Shown piece by piece: positions 17,366 through 27,144 of a DNA stretch of 64,000 bases; positions within the stretch are counted from its first letter, which is position 1, and each line of letters starts with the position of its first letter. A model generated the notes under the pieces. The model had not been told where the DNA came from. It made no database searches and saw only the letters and a list, made by a program, of their open reading frames with translations. Both the position numbers and the translations under genes were made by a program. The DNA is taken from assembly GCF_017316305.2 (NCBI RefSeq), contig NZ_CP147250.1:883501-947500 (forward strand), read 5' to 3'. Origin of the DNA: Enterococcus sp. DIV1094. GTDB taxonomy: Bacteria; Bacillota; Bacilli; Lactobacillales; Enterococcaceae.

Positions 17366-20300
17366 TTATTCGACGATCGTTACATTTGCTTTTGCAATGA
17401 TCTCTGTACTTTGATTTCGGAATCGATGGACGCCATAAATCGTCACTTTACTTTCTTTGGTGATACTGCTTGCCTGAGTAGCATTCAGGTAAGCTGTAAA
17501 TTTCCCATCAGCAAATGCACTGACCCAAAGCGTCAATCCATCAATATCCAAACGACCAAAATTGATATCTTCTCCCGTATAAGTCCCTGTGATAACTCGA
17601 CTTCCCAATCTGTAGTCGTCAGGGGTGATCGTGCCGGTAAATTCTCGGTTGATCGACAGAATACTGCGGTCTAATTCTGTTTCGACTGGACGACCATTGA
17701 TGATTTTCCGTTGGTAACCGACCAACTCTACTTTTTCAGCATCACGTATCATATGACGAACCGTTTGATTGACAAAGTACGTGAACGTTTTTGTCGATGT
17801 GTTGAAGGTACCGCCCCATGAAACGGACTGACCGTCAATGATCAAATTAGCTAAATTGATATCGCCAGTAAATGACCCAGTGATGAGATTTTCTGTTACT
17901 TTAAATGGCTCCGGTGTAATCGTTCCTTCACCTCTGACTACCTCGACTGGCTGGCGGACAAGACGATGATCGACCGTTTGTCCATTCGTTCTTTCTCGGT
18001 GGAAGGTTTTGATTTCCACTTTTGCAGCCTCTCTCACCCGATCTCTATAACGAGCGTGGACAAAAAATTCAAACGTCCCGGCCTCTTGATCGAACGTGCC
18101 GCCCCAGTTGCCTACTGATTCCCCATCAATCAATAGATTGGCAAAATTGATGTCGCCACTGAACGTTCCAGTAATCGTTGTTTCCGTCGGTCGATAGCGA
18201 TTTGGTGTCAGTGTTCCTCTCAATTGGTCGATCACTGGTACTTCTTTCACATCTAATACTTCGATGGCTTCGCTATTTCCGCTGATTTGTCGATTCAACG
18301 CTTGGATCTCTACTTTGTCTTCTGCTTTGATATTGAGATTCCCTACGAAGAAAGAGAATGTCCCATCTGGGTTGAATGTTCCACCCCACACATTCGTAGA
18401 TGTTCCATTGATAATCAATCGAGCTAAGTTCACATCACCAGTAAAACTTCCAGTAATCGTTGCTTCTCCTACCCGATACTGCGCAGGTGTGATCGTCCCA
18501 GCTAAATCTCTTTCTAATTCGACTCTTTGTCGATCTAAGACTCTGCCGTTTTGATCCAATGCTTCGATTTCAACAACGTCATCCACCGATTGGATGCGAT
18601 TACCGACAAAAAATTCAAAATTCCCATCAGCAAATGTTCCCCCACGGACAGATACTCCATTGATATGGACACGAGCAGAAACCACATGACCGGTATAACC
18701 ACCAGTCAGGAAAAGATTACCCGAAGAAACGTTATATTTATTTGGTGTGATCGTTCCTTCCGTGCTTGCTGGATCAATCACGACCACTGTTGAAGCGATA
18801 TTCGATGTTAGTCCATCAATACTTGCTTGTGCAAGGATCACTGTGCCCAAAGGCTGAGGGTCGATTTCTAGTTCAAACTCCCCGTCGTTATCAACTGTTC
18901 CTGTTGCGATAACGTCACCATCCACCTTGATTTCGATTTGTGCATTTGGTTCGGCTGTCCCCGTCACAGTTGTTGAAGTCGTTGTTACTTCATTCAATGT
19001 CGTAGCTGCAATCGTCGCTCTGACTACGATCGTTTCTGCAATATTCGAAGAAACGCCATCCAATGTGGCTTGTGCCGTAACAACTGTTCCTGCTTCCTGA
19101 CTTTCAATCGTCAACGCATAAATCCCATCACTTCCCACACGTCCAGTAGCTAAAGTGATTTCCCCTGCGCTAATAACGATCTCCGCATTCGGTTCAGCTG
19201 TACCTGTGACGCTCGTTGAGTCTGTATTCAAGTCTGAGATTGTCGTTTCTGCAAGCGTGGCTTTTTCACTATCTCCCACGATCGTTTCTGCTACAGAAGT
19301 AAGCCCATTGATAGTCGCTGTCACACTGACCTTAGTGCCGACTGATAAAGCCACATTGGCAGGAATAGTCACTTGATACGTGCCATCACTTCCTACACGA
19401 CCAGTTAATGTTGGTTGCCCTTCGATCGTGATGGTCAAGCTAGCATTCGGTTCTGCTTGTCCAGTGATCTGAGTAGAGGTTGTGGTCAATTCATCAATCG
19501 TTGTTTGCTGGATCGTTGCGCCAGCAACAAAGTTTCCTGTGACGATTTTCCCAACTCTTCCACTATTGAATGTCGCATTGAATCTTGCGTCATTTGATTG
19601 GATCTGAGAAGTGATTTGCTTTATAAGATAGCTGTTCACTGAAAACGAGCCTTGGTTGAACTCCTGATAATTAAAGGTTGGATCACCTGAAAAATTCGCT
19701 CCCCTTGCCCAAGTTTGTATTCCTCTAGAAGAACGGATCGTGTAATTTGTCGTTCCTGGATAAGAACCGATGGCGCTACCATTTCTATGATTGTTTTGGA
19801 TGCGAACATTGGACCCTTCTTCAAAAGTGCTTGATTGTCCCAAATTAATGGCAGAAAAAGTACTTCGACCAACAACATCTAACGTTCCACCAGACGAAAC
19901 GTGCAATGATCCTCTTAATCCTAATGCTTCTTGTGTTTTCTGCGTATTTGGCGCACTAGCGATTCTAAATGTCGCCCCAGAAGCAATCGCTACTCGAGAA
20001 CTACTTCCTTCAATCAATACCGCTTTCACTTTATTTCCTGAATTATTTTGTGACACGTCGAGCAAACTGTTAGACGCCAAGTTGATTTGTCCACCATTAG
20101 TAAGATGGATCGCACGAGCAGTCCCATTATTGTTGGCATGGACAGATGCGCCATTATCCACATTCACTCGGCTATTTGCATTCGCCCAAATCAGTGAACC
20201 CGCATTGATTTGATTTTGTCCTAAAAAATTCACAGAGGAATTATTGCCATTTAAATACAATAAACGCCCCGTTGCGTGACTATTTTCATGAATCACGTTG

Positions 20301-20974
20301 GTAAAGGACACACTTGATGTTCGATTTTGATAAATCGTATCCGTCGCGCGAGACACGATGCGCACATTGCTGATACTCAATCCTTGATTCACAGTATTTC
20401 CATATAGGCGAACATTGTTTGCAAAGGTCAAAGTATGACCATTTCCTTCAATCGATTTCGTTGTCCCTGTCCATGTCACACTGCTAGACATAGTGATTGA
20501 ATTCGCTAAATGGATTTGCGTGACATTCGCATTAGCTAACGCCGTTCTTAATTGTGCATTCGTAGATACTTGGACTACATTTCTTGCTAACTGAGCCTCA
20601 GCTGCTTCTATTTCTTCAGACTCTTCGACTTCTGTTTCGTGATCTTCAGCGCTTTCTGGCTCTGAATCTTGAAGCTCTTCTGTCTCCGCTTGTTCTTCCG
20701 CTTCTACAGGATCGGCAAGCTCTTCTGGTGATTCTTCACTTTCTGAATCAAGTTGCTCCTCTTCTACGTTGTCGGGCTGATTTGTTTCATCTGGATCAAC
20801 GATTTCAGCAGATGGTAAATCAGATAATAAATCATTGGATTGAATCAATTCTGCCATTTCTGGTGAAACCGGTTCATGTTCTTCTGTTGCTAATGCAGTA
20901 ATCGGCATCATCGATAAAGTCAACTGACTGACCAACAATAAGCCAGTTGCTTTTTTACTCATTTTTTTATTCAT
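17366..20974 (-). CDS. Large secreted adhesin-like protein with pectate-lyase-like fold and Ig-like repeats
   Basis: This 1202-residue secreted protein has a signal peptide (1-30, cleaved near ALATEE) and an acidic Glu-rich linker (31-128). A right-handed beta-helix region like the pectate-lyase-like adhesive domain follows (about 130-430: LANSITMSSSVTW, LYLNGNNSSVNFLG and similar rungs). Three Ig-like modules of the kind TTSTQITGQAEPNASL...GRVGSDGTY come next, and then five Big_15-like modules, each beginning (G)T(I/L)TP and containing ITGxFTGDINxAxLxIDG. It ends in TIVE with no LPXTG, WxL or membrane anchor. AAAGGAG precedes the ATG by six bases. It lies directly upstream of the polysaccharide operon on the same strand. 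Confidence 0.85.
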   Translation of the reverse strand: MNKKMSKKATGLLLVSQLTLSMMPITALATEEHEPVSPEMAELIQSNDLLSDLPSAEIVDPDETNQPDNVEEEQLDSESEESPEELADPVEAEEQAETEELQDSEPESAEDHETEVEESEEIEAAEAQLARNVVQVSTNAQLRTALANANVTQIHLANSITMSSSVTWTGTTKSIEGNGHTLTFANNVRLYGNTVNQGLSISNVRIVSRATDTIYQNRTSSVSFTNVIHENSHATGRLLYLNGNNSSVNFLGQNQINAGSLIWANANSRVNVDNGASVHANNNGTARAIHLTNGGQINLASNSLLDVSQNNSGNKVKAVLIEGSSSRVAIASGATFRIASAPNTQKTQEALGLRGSLHVSSGGTLDVVGRSTFSAINLGQSSTFEEGSNVRIQNNHRNGSAIGSYPGTTNYTIRSSRGIQTWARGANFSGDPTFNYQEFNQGSFSVNSYLIKQITSQIQSNDARFNATFNSGRVGKIVTGNFVAGATIQQTTIDELTTTSTQITGQAEPNASLTITIEGQPTLTGRVGSDGTYQVTIPANVALSVGTKVSVTATINGLTSVAETIVGDSEKATLAETTISDLNTDSTSVTGTAEPNAEIVISAGEITLATGRVGSDGIYALTIESQEAGTVVTAQATLDGVSSNIAETIVVRATIAATTLNEVTTTSTTVTGTAEPNAQIEIKVDGDVIATGTVDNDGEFELEIDPQPLGTVILAQASIDGLTSNIASTVVVIDPASTEGTITPNKYNVSSGNLFLTGGYTGHVVSARVHINGVSVRGGTFADGNFEFFVGNRIQSVDDVVEIEALDQNGRVLDRQRVELERDLAGTITPAQYRVGEATITGSFTGDVNLARLIINGTSTNVWGGTFNPDGTFSFFVGNLNIKAEDKVEIQALNRQISGNSEAIEVLDVKEVPVIDQLRGTLTPNRYRPTETTITGTFSGDINFANLLIDGESVGNWGGTFDQEAGTFEFFVHARYRDRVREAAKVEIKTFHRERTNGQTVDHRLVRQPVEVVRGEGTITPEPFKVTENLITGSFTGDINLANLIIDGQSVSWGGTFNTSTKTFTYFVNQTVRHMIRDAEKVELVGYQRKIINGRPVETELDRSILSINREFTGTITPDDYRLGSRVITGTYTGEDINFGRLDIDGLTLWVSAFADGKFTAYLNATQASSITKESKVTIYGVHRFRNQSTEIIAKANVTIVE

Positions 20975-21533
20975 AGTTAACTCCTTTTTTCTTTATGTGA
21001 AGCAAGATGATTATTCTGACACTTCCTTTCTTGTCTATATAAAAAAACATTCTTCGTATCCATTGATCAGTGAAAACATTTAGCTACTTTGAACCTGCTT
21101 CACTTTTCAACTTAAAAGACAAAAAGAATATTCTTTATTTATTGCTTAGAATAAGGATAATTTAACATGTTTGATTCTGAATGGTTAAATCAACTTTTGC
21201 ACTCCGGTATGTAAAACGTGTCTTTTGTCAATGGAATTTAGAAAAAATTATGATTAAATATTTCAAATATAAAGTTATAATAGCTTGTATCCTTGCGTAG
21301 TAAGACAGGAAAAGGCTCTCACCCGTTTGTTCTTTTTCTACGGACTAAATCATGTTTTTTAAAAGATCATTTGTCATTAAAAAGTTACCAAGAAATCAAG
21401 TTTCCTCCTCTGTTTCTATCTCATTCACTAAAATATACAAAAAAACCGAGGCTCAACGTTGTGTCAAACAACGGTTGATTCTCAGTTTCACTTGATTTAT
21501 TTACTTTTTAAGCACTTTCTTAGCCGCATCTAT
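20975..21533. other. Intergenic region upstream of the 1202-residue protein
   Basis: These 559 bases hold the upstream region of the adhesin-like gene and, at the far end, the terminator of the family A gene. A perfect 14-base palindrome (AAAGAATATTCTTT, 21123-21136) and an 8-base inverted repeat (GTGAAGCA near 20997, TGCTTCAC near 21108) are visible. I see no strong -35/-10 pair. Confidence 0.5.
21439..21487 (-). terminator. Terminator after family A gene
   Basis: On the minus strand CTGAGAATCAACCGTTG pairs, with small mismatches, with CAACGTTGAGCCTCGG and is followed by a run of seven T. It lies 47 bases after the stop of the gene at 21534-22700. Confidence 0.8.
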
Positions 21534-22700
21534 CTAAAGGCATATACAGTGTCCTCTAAAGATTTTCTTTCTTTTTGGTTTGCTCTTTGCCGCTTGTTGC
21601 TTTGAAAACGAACAAATCGAATGAAATGTTTTTAGTTTTGCTTGTTGATTTTTACTTGAGGTCAGCGAGACATTGGACTGAAATGTTTTCATGTTTTCTT
21701 GTTGCTTTTCACTCGGAATCGGTGAGACATCGGACTGGATCGGTTTTCGTTTCTCTTGTTGCTCTTCACTCAAAATCGGTGAGACATCGGTTTGGTTTGG
21801 TCTCAGCTTCGCTTGTGGCTCTTCACTCAAAATCGGTAAGGCATCAGGTTGGATCGGTCTCAGCTTCACTTGTGGCTCTTCAATCAAAATCGGTAAGACA
21901 TCGGGCTGGTTTGGTGCCAGCTTCGCTTGTGACTCTCCACTCGAATTCTGCAACTCATTGGATTTCTCTTCATTCGCCTTCTTGGCAAGCAACCGATTTA
22001 TTCTTTGCTTATTGTACTTTTTCCATAATCTGACGTATTTCCCTTTGATCCATGGGGCTGCTACTTCTTTATTTTCTTCAATAAATATGACTTTATCTTT
22101 CATATCTGCCCACTTTCGAAAAAGCGCTCGTAGCTCCCTGTTCGTATGTTTCCCATCATATTTTTTTGCTCTCGCTTTACTGAATACCGCACGCATATCG
22201 ATGCCATCTAAGATAAAATATATATACACATGTGGATGATCTTTAGCCATATCGATACCATTTTTACACCCTCTTTTTATGACACCCCATACATTAATCT
22301 GTTTATTTTCTTCATTTTTGTAACAAATAACACACCCATCTCTTAGCAATTTTGGTGCTTTCATCGCTTCTTTAAAAATGGAGAGCAACTGATTTTTAGG
22401 ATTTTTTTCCATGCTTTGATAATATTCATCCCATAAAAGAAGCGTTTTTGATTCTTTCATCAAGTAGTTCGGCCATTCCTTAGAAAAATTTTGCCAAGCT
22501 TCTAATGAGGTCAGTTTTTCGAGAGAAGTACGGATCAATCTGTTCAATGTTACATTATAACTATCAATTACATATCGATAGAGTTCACCTGTATTTGGTC
22601 TCTCAGTAAGAAGCCATTCAAATTTTCCTTCAACAACTGCACTGAAAAACGCACTTCGATACTGTTCCATCCCGTAAAGTAATACTCTTTTTTCTTCCAT
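21534..22700 (-). CDS. Family A protein with C-terminal tandem repeats
   Basis: This 388-residue protein of unknown function has a family A core in residues 1-240: RVLLYGMEQYRSAFF, KRGCKNGIDMAKDHPHVYIY, FILDGIDM, NRELRALFRKWADMKDKVIF and VAAPWIKGKYV. Residues about 248-365 hold six to seven imperfect tandem repeats of about 18-19 residues (SEEPQAKLRPIQPDALPIL and variants), followed by a Lys-rich end. The repeats are missing in the other members. No signal peptide is present. Good spacing of AGGGG/AAGGG before the ATG supports the start. The gene stands alone between the adhesin-like gene and the PTS operon, far from the other family A genes, and shares an upstream 13-base element with the copy at 3880-4785. 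Confidence 0.8.
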   Translation of the reverse strand: MEEKRVLLYGMEQYRSAFFSAVVEGKFEWLLTERPNTGELYRYVIDSYNVTLNRLIRTSLEKLTSLEAWQNFSKEWPNYLMKESKTLLLWDEYYQSMEKNPKNQLLSIFKEAMKAPKLLRDGCVICYKNEENKQINVWGVIKRGCKNGIDMAKDHPHVYIYFILDGIDMRAVFSKARAKKYDGKHTNRELRALFRKWADMKDKVIFIEENKEVAAPWIKGKYVRLWKKYNKQRINRLLAKKANEEKSNELQNSSGESQAKLAPNQPDVLPILIEEPQVKLRPIQPDALPILSEEPQAKLRPNQTDVSPILSEEQQEKRKPIQSDVSPIPSEKQQENMKTFQSNVSLTSSKNQQAKLKTFHSICSFSKQQAAKSKPKRKKIFRGHCICL

Positions 22701-22857
22701 TTACCCTTGTCCCCTCTGTATCAAGTCATTTATTACTTTGTATTTATGCCGAAGCTATGAACATCTACTCTAACAGTATACAAGGTTGTTTTTTCTAAAC
22801 GCTCCATATTTTCTCGTTATTTAACATATATACTCCGCTTATCTTTCATAACACATC

Positions 22858-22901
22858 ACAAAAAAACTCAGTGACACCCTCTCTACGAATGGTCACTGAG
22901 T
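22858..22901 (-). terminator. Terminator of the cellobiose-type PTS operon
   Basis: A perfect 10-bp stem (ACTCAGTGAC with GTCACTGAGT) followed by seven T on the minus strand lies 15 bases after the EIIC stop codon. Confidence 0.9.
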
Positions 22902-22915
22902 TTATTAGTCTAGAA

Positions 22916-24271
22916 TTAAGCCAACGAACCTTCTCGTGCTAATTCTGCGGCTTTTTCTTTTTCTTCAGTTAATAATTTATTGTCATAAAACTTGATGAAT
23001 GGTAACCAGATGATGAAACCAAGAATCGCACACAAGACAGCTAAGACAGCCGCTTTCCAGTCACCCCCACTACCGACAAATGCACCGATCCCCACTGGTG
23101 AAGGCCATGGCATTTGCGCTAACATCGGACGAACGATTTCTAATTTGATGGCAAAATAGGCTAACGATGCCGATGCCATTGGTGCTAAGAAAAATGGCAC
23201 TGCCAAGTAAGGGTTATAAACGATCGGCATACCGAAAATAATTGGTTCATTGATATTAAAGATCCCTGGGACTAATGATGCTTTCCCTAACACTTTTAAT
23301 TGGTCCGATTTTGCCATGAAAGCGATAAAAATGATCAAGCCTAATGTTGCCCCAGATCCACCGACTGTTACGTAAGAGTTATTGAACTCACCGGCTAATG
23401 GATAGTTGGCGCCTTGAGCATTTGCTGCCATGTTGGCTAAGACGATTGGTGTCAAGAAGGAGGTGATGATATTCGCCCCATGAATCCCCACGATCCATAA
23501 CGCATGGATCAAGAAATAAATGACCATGATCCCGATCCACGTATTCGTCAAATTTGTTACAAAGCCAAAAGGAATCGCAATCATTTTGAAGATATCTGTG
23601 CCTAAAGCGACTAAGGTTCCATTGACAATCATGACCACAAAAGCGATCACAAACGTTGGGATCAATGCGGTAAACGAACGTGAAACCCCAGGAGGGACTA
23701 CATCTGGCATTTTGATGACGAAGTTTCGTTTGACACATAGACAGTACAATTCAACTGCGATGTAGGACATGATGATCGCAGTGAAAATCCCTGATGTCCC
23801 TAGACGTTCGACAAATGCCCCCATGCGTACACCACTAACTACTGTTTCTGTATCTGTCATGCTAGAGATCAAGCTGATTTTTCCATCTGAAATGATCAAC
23901 TCAGGAATACACATGAAGAAAGCAAAAACAGATAATAGCGCGCCTGTTAGTGGATTGACATTCAATCCTTGTTCATCTCTTTCGATCGAAGTTAATTCAT
24001 AAGCAAATACAATAGCAAAATAAATGGATAGTATCCCCATCGTCATTGTGTTGACGATCATGTACAAATCACTGACTTTGAAGAAGGTAGCATTGAAAAA
24101 TCCTTCTAAAAACGGAAATGGTAACGGCAAAATATTTAAAACTAAAAACATTGAACCTACGATCGTAAAGGGAATCGACGCCATCCCCGCAGCCATTACT
24201 GCACGTACGATCTTGAATTGTGCCACTTTCCCCATCGGTCCCATCAAATATTTCTGTAGAAAATCAAACAT
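22916..24271 (-). CDS. celB: PTS cellobiose/beta-glucoside transporter subunit EIIC
   Basis: This 451-residue membrane protein with about ten hydrophobic segments belongs to the lactose/cellobiose EIIC family. Features are the N-terminal QKYLMGPMGKVAQFK, GMASIPFTIVGSMFLVLNIL, LHALWIVGIHGANIITSFL and the substrate-side FNINEPIIFGMPIVYNPYL. It takes up a beta-glucoside with phosphorylation by EIIB. It follows the small membrane protein gene with no gap and is the last gene of the operon. No 6-phospho-beta-glucosidase is encoded here, so the intracellular hydrolase must be elsewhere. Exact substrate is not readable. Confidence 0.93.
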   Translation of the reverse strand: MFDFLQKYLMGPMGKVAQFKIVRAVMAAGMASIPFTIVGSMFLVLNILPLPFPFLEGFFNATFFKVSDLYMIVNTMTMGILSIYFAIVFAYELTSIERDEQGLNVNPLTGALLSVFAFFMCIPELIISDGKISLISSMTDTETVVSGVRMGAFVERLGTSGIFTAIIMSYIAVELYCLCVKRNFVIKMPDVVPPGVSRSFTALIPTFVIAFVVMIVNGTLVALGTDIFKMIAIPFGFVTNLTNTWIGIMVIYFLIHALWIVGIHGANIITSFLTPIVLANMAANAQGANYPLAGEFNNSYVTVGGSGATLGLIIFIAFMAKSDQLKVLGKASLVPGIFNINEPIIFGMPIVYNPYLAVPFFLAPMASASLAYFAIKLEIVRPMLAQMPWPSPVGIGAFVGSGGDWKAAVLAVLCAILGFIIWLPFIKFYDNKLLTEEKEKAAELAREGSLA

Positions 24272-24790
24272 TTACTTACTCCCCTTTCCAAAATGTACTA
24301 CACGTTCATACTCTTTGATTCGTTGATAGTGACGATCAGTATTCGCATGGATCTTATTTAAGCGTTGCTGACAAAATAGACAGATCAGTAGACCGCTTAC
24401 AATGACAAAAAGGATCAATGCTTGTCCACTCGAACCTTGTGCCATAAAAGGAAATAATTCAGAATAGACAGGCGTAAAGACAGCTAATGCTAGAAACACA
24501 TTGATCACCGCTTGCAAGCGAAAATAATTTCTAGTAACCGAAGCGTTATTTTTGTGTGTACGATAAAGTGCTACTTGTTCTGCGACAACTGGTAAAAGAA
24601 AGAATAATAGCCCTAATGGTAGCCAAAACAGAATACTGCTTGCAAGTAATAAAGAGACCAACCAATACAGATTGGTAAAAAAGAAACCAGCCGTCAAGTA
24701 GCGGATGATCAAGTAACGATTAAAGTACAAGACTTTCAAGCTAAACGCTTTTTTCTCTAACTCACGTTGTTTTTTCTCAGCCTCACTCAT
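24272..24790 (-). CDS. Membrane protein of unknown function in PTS operon
   Basis: This 172-residue protein has a charged N-terminal helix (EKKQRELEKKAF) and four predicted transmembrane segments (about residues 33-52, 54-72, 95-113 and 122-142). The tail is basic and cytoplasmic. I do not recognise the family. It lies between the EIIA and EIIC genes, with no gap before EIIC and 21 bases after EIIA, so it is cotranscribed and may assist or modulate the transporter. GGAGG precedes the ATG. Confidence 0.75.
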   Translation of the reverse strand: MSEAEKKQRELEKKAFSLKVLYFNRYLIIRYLTAGFFFTNLYWLVSLLLASSILFWLPLGLLFFLLPVVAEQVALYRTHKNNASVTRNYFRLQAVINVFLALAVFTPVYSELFPFMAQGSSGQALILFVIVSGLLICLFCQQRLNKIHANTDRHYQRIKEYERVVHFGKGSK

Positions 24791-24811
24791 TTTCCCACCT
24801 CCATTCTTCTT

Positions 24812-25132
24812 TTATTTTTGATACAAATAACTCATTTCTTTGGCTACTTCCAATAAAGTCATCGTCGTCATCAGATGATCTTGTGCATGGACCATAATAA
24901 TCTCCATTTCAATCTTTTGACCACTCGCATATTCTTTCAATAAATGCGTTTGTGATTTATGGGCTTCTAAAATTTCTTGATTTGCTTCATCTAGCTTATC
25001 TGCGGCTTCTGTAAAACTTTCTGCTCGTAACAAAGCAAATGCCTCGTGGATCAATGTTCGGGCATTGCCACTGTGAAAAATAATATCAAAAGCGGTCACT
25101 TGGAGCTCTTCACTCGTCATTTTCTCCGTCAT
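24812..25132 (-). CDS. celC: PTS lactose/cellobiose-family EIIA subunit
   Basis: This 106-residue cytoplasmic phosphocarrier is an all-helical protein of the lactose/cellobiose EIIA type. The phosphorylated histidine is His 82 in MVHAQDHLMTT, and the N-terminal HSGNARTLIHEAFALLR is typical. It passes phosphate from HPr to the EIIB at 27145-27459. AAGGAGG precedes the ATG. It lies 12 bases downstream of the regulator gene. Confidence 0.95.
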   Translation of the reverse strand: MTEKMTSEELQVTAFDIIFHSGNARTLIHEAFALLRAESFTEAADKLDEANQEILEAHKSQTHLLKEYASGQKIEMEIIMVHAQDHLMTTMTLLEVAKEMSYLYQK

Positions 25133-25144
25133 CAGGACTCCTCC

Positions 25145-27124
25145 TTAGTAAATCATTTTCATAAATTGTTGATTAAAATTTTCAAACGTTGGTTCCGCTA
25201 AAATCAGCTCTTGCAAGTCCAAGCGGTCAATAAATTTAACAATCGCCTTTGTCACCACAGTGATGCCTTCATTTTCAATACAAGAAGGAGAAACCAGAAA
25301 GACAAAATGGATCGTTGTTTGTTCGTCCCACTGCATCCCATCAGGTATAACGCCGACGGCAATTTTGGCAGTCACACCAACTGGGATCGCTGGATGTGGG
25401 ACAACCACTTGTTCACTGAAAACGATCTGGCCCATTTTCTCACGACGTTCGATTTGGTGATACATCTCAGACGTATAATTTTCCGTTTCACCTTCTTGTA
25501 AGAGTGCTAATAAGTCAGCAATCACACCTTCTTTTGTTGGCGCGGAAGTATAGACTTTAAACCAGTCACAAGAAATCTGATCTTCATAAAATGCGATTTT
25601 TTCTTCCCTCAGTGATACGGATTCTCGTGTTTTCATCAAACAATTTGGTCGATATTCCTCGATCACTTTCCGAATCGTTTGAACATCTTGTTCGTTCAAG
25701 AAAACACTGACATGAAGGACAGGTACTTTGAAAAACATTGTTGATAAATCAATGGAAGAAATGATCAAATCCACATTTTCTAATGCTTCTTCATTGATTT
25801 CGTAATAGCCCTTCACTTGCGTCACTGCAATATTTTTTCCAAATTCACTCAACACGCGATTTTTTAACAGTTGCGCACTTCCGTAACCTGTCGCACAGAT
25901 GATCAATGCCTGTAGTTTACAATCCACCTTATTTTTTTCAATTGCTGCCATTAAATGAAGTGCTAAATAGGCCCACTCATCCTCATTGATTTCATATTGA
26001 TGCAAGGAAGGCATTCGACTGAAATACTGTTTCGTCAATTCAAAAGCTTCCGGATCTTCTTTCTTGATTTCCTTTGTCAACGGATTTTCCAAAGCGATTC
26101 CTCGCTCTAAACGGACCAGCATCGGTTCTAAATGATTCAATAAACCGTTTCTAAATTGATAATCTTCTACTAATGACTGACCCAAAACTTGAGCCAATTC
26201 ATTAAGAACGGTCATTAGTTCTGTCACTAGTTCCTGATTCTCTCGCTGACTGTTTTGATTTGACTTTGCCATCAAGTGTAACGCTAGATAGGCGATCTCA
26301 TCTTTAGGAAAACGAACCTTCATCACAAGCTCGATCCGTTTCGTAATATTCGTAGCTGCTTGATACTCCGTTTCATGAATCTCTTTTCCCGTGATTTCAG
26401 GTACTTGGATCTCAAACCCAGCACGCATTCGCTTAATTGCTAAGGCTAAATGTAACGCTAAATTTTGGATCACAAAATCGGACACTTTTAATTTAGACTC
26501 ACGGATTTCATCCAAGATGATGATCACTAATTCTTCAAAATTGATTTCTTGAAAAAACTGACTGTTGCCGAGGTATTCTTTTAAAGAATTCGTATATTTA
26601 TTCCCAAAGAACGTATCCATGATCACATGGCGCTTATCTTGTTCTTGGCCCTCGATCCACATCCCTTGTTTATGCTTAGAAACCACCTTCAACGAATAAT
26701 CGGCTAGTTTCTCTTTGATTTCTTGGATATCATTCACTAAACTCGAACGACTGATATATAACTCTTCTGCCAAATCATCGATCACGATAGCACGATCTTC
26801 CAGAAGTAGTTTATTTAAAATATACTTTTTTCGGTCTTCTGAATCGTAAAACTCGGTCACCTGATCACCATATTCAACAGTGACTTCTCGTTGCTTTAAA
26901 AACAGCGCAAAAGCAAGCTTGTTGACGACTTCTAATTGATAGCCTTGCCCTTGTTTTGCAATGAGTTTGCCCCCATTTTTTTCGATGACTTCATTTAATG
27001 TTTTCAAATAGTTGCGAATCGTACGGTCAGATAATAATAATTCAGAAGCGAGGTACTGGCTTGTAAGATATTCTCCTTGATGGTCAATCAATTGCCGCAA
27101 TAACTCTTTTTCTGTTTGTTTCAT
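25145..27124 (-). CDS. celR: PRD-containing PTS regulator (LicR/CelR-like)
   Basis: This 659-residue activator has two N-terminal winged HTH regions (TSQYLASELLLSDRTIRNYL near residues 17-36; VIDDLAEELYISRSSLVNDI near 114-133) and two PRDs with conserved histidines (LALHLALAIKRM; YLALHLMAKSN; WAYLALHLMAAIEK). A BglG-type EIIB-like domain (ALIICATGYGSAQLLKNRV) and a C-terminal EIIA domain with its active histidine (VVVPHPAIPVGV) complete it. Phosphorylation by the PTS tunes activity. It lies between EIIB and EIIA in the operon and most likely activates the operon promoter. Confidence 0.92.
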   Translation of the reverse strand: MKQTEKELLRQLIDHQGEYLTSQYLASELLLSDRTIRNYLKTLNEVIEKNGGKLIAKQGQGYQLEVVNKLAFALFLKQREVTVEYGDQVTEFYDSEDRKKYILNKLLLEDRAIVIDDLAEELYISRSSLVNDIQEIKEKLADYSLKVVSKHKQGMWIEGQEQDKRHVIMDTFFGNKYTNSLKEYLGNSQFFQEINFEELVIIILDEIRESKLKVSDFVIQNLALHLALAIKRMRAGFEIQVPEITGKEIHETEYQAATNITKRIELVMKVRFPKDEIAYLALHLMAKSNQNSQRENQELVTELMTVLNELAQVLGQSLVEDYQFRNGLLNHLEPMLVRLERGIALENPLTKEIKKEDPEAFELTKQYFSRMPSLHQYEINEDEWAYLALHLMAAIEKNKVDCKLQALIICATGYGSAQLLKNRVLSEFGKNIAVTQVKGYYEINEEALENVDLIISSIDLSTMFFKVPVLHVSVFLNEQDVQTIRKVIEEYRPNCLMKTRESVSLREEKIAFYEDQISCDWFKVYTSAPTKEGVIADLLALLQEGETENYTSEMYHQIERREKMGQIVFSEQVVVPHPAIPVGVTAKIAVGVIPDGMQWDEQTTIHFVFLVSPSCIENEGITVVTKAIVKFIDRLDLQELILAEPTFENFNQQFMKMIY

Positions 27125-27144
27125 TACTATCTTCCCCTATTCGT

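Noticed and set aside
21690..21960. Possible CRISPR-like repeats
   Set aside because: The ~54-57 base units are in frame, without unique spacers, and encode the tandem repeats at the C-terminus of a family A protein.
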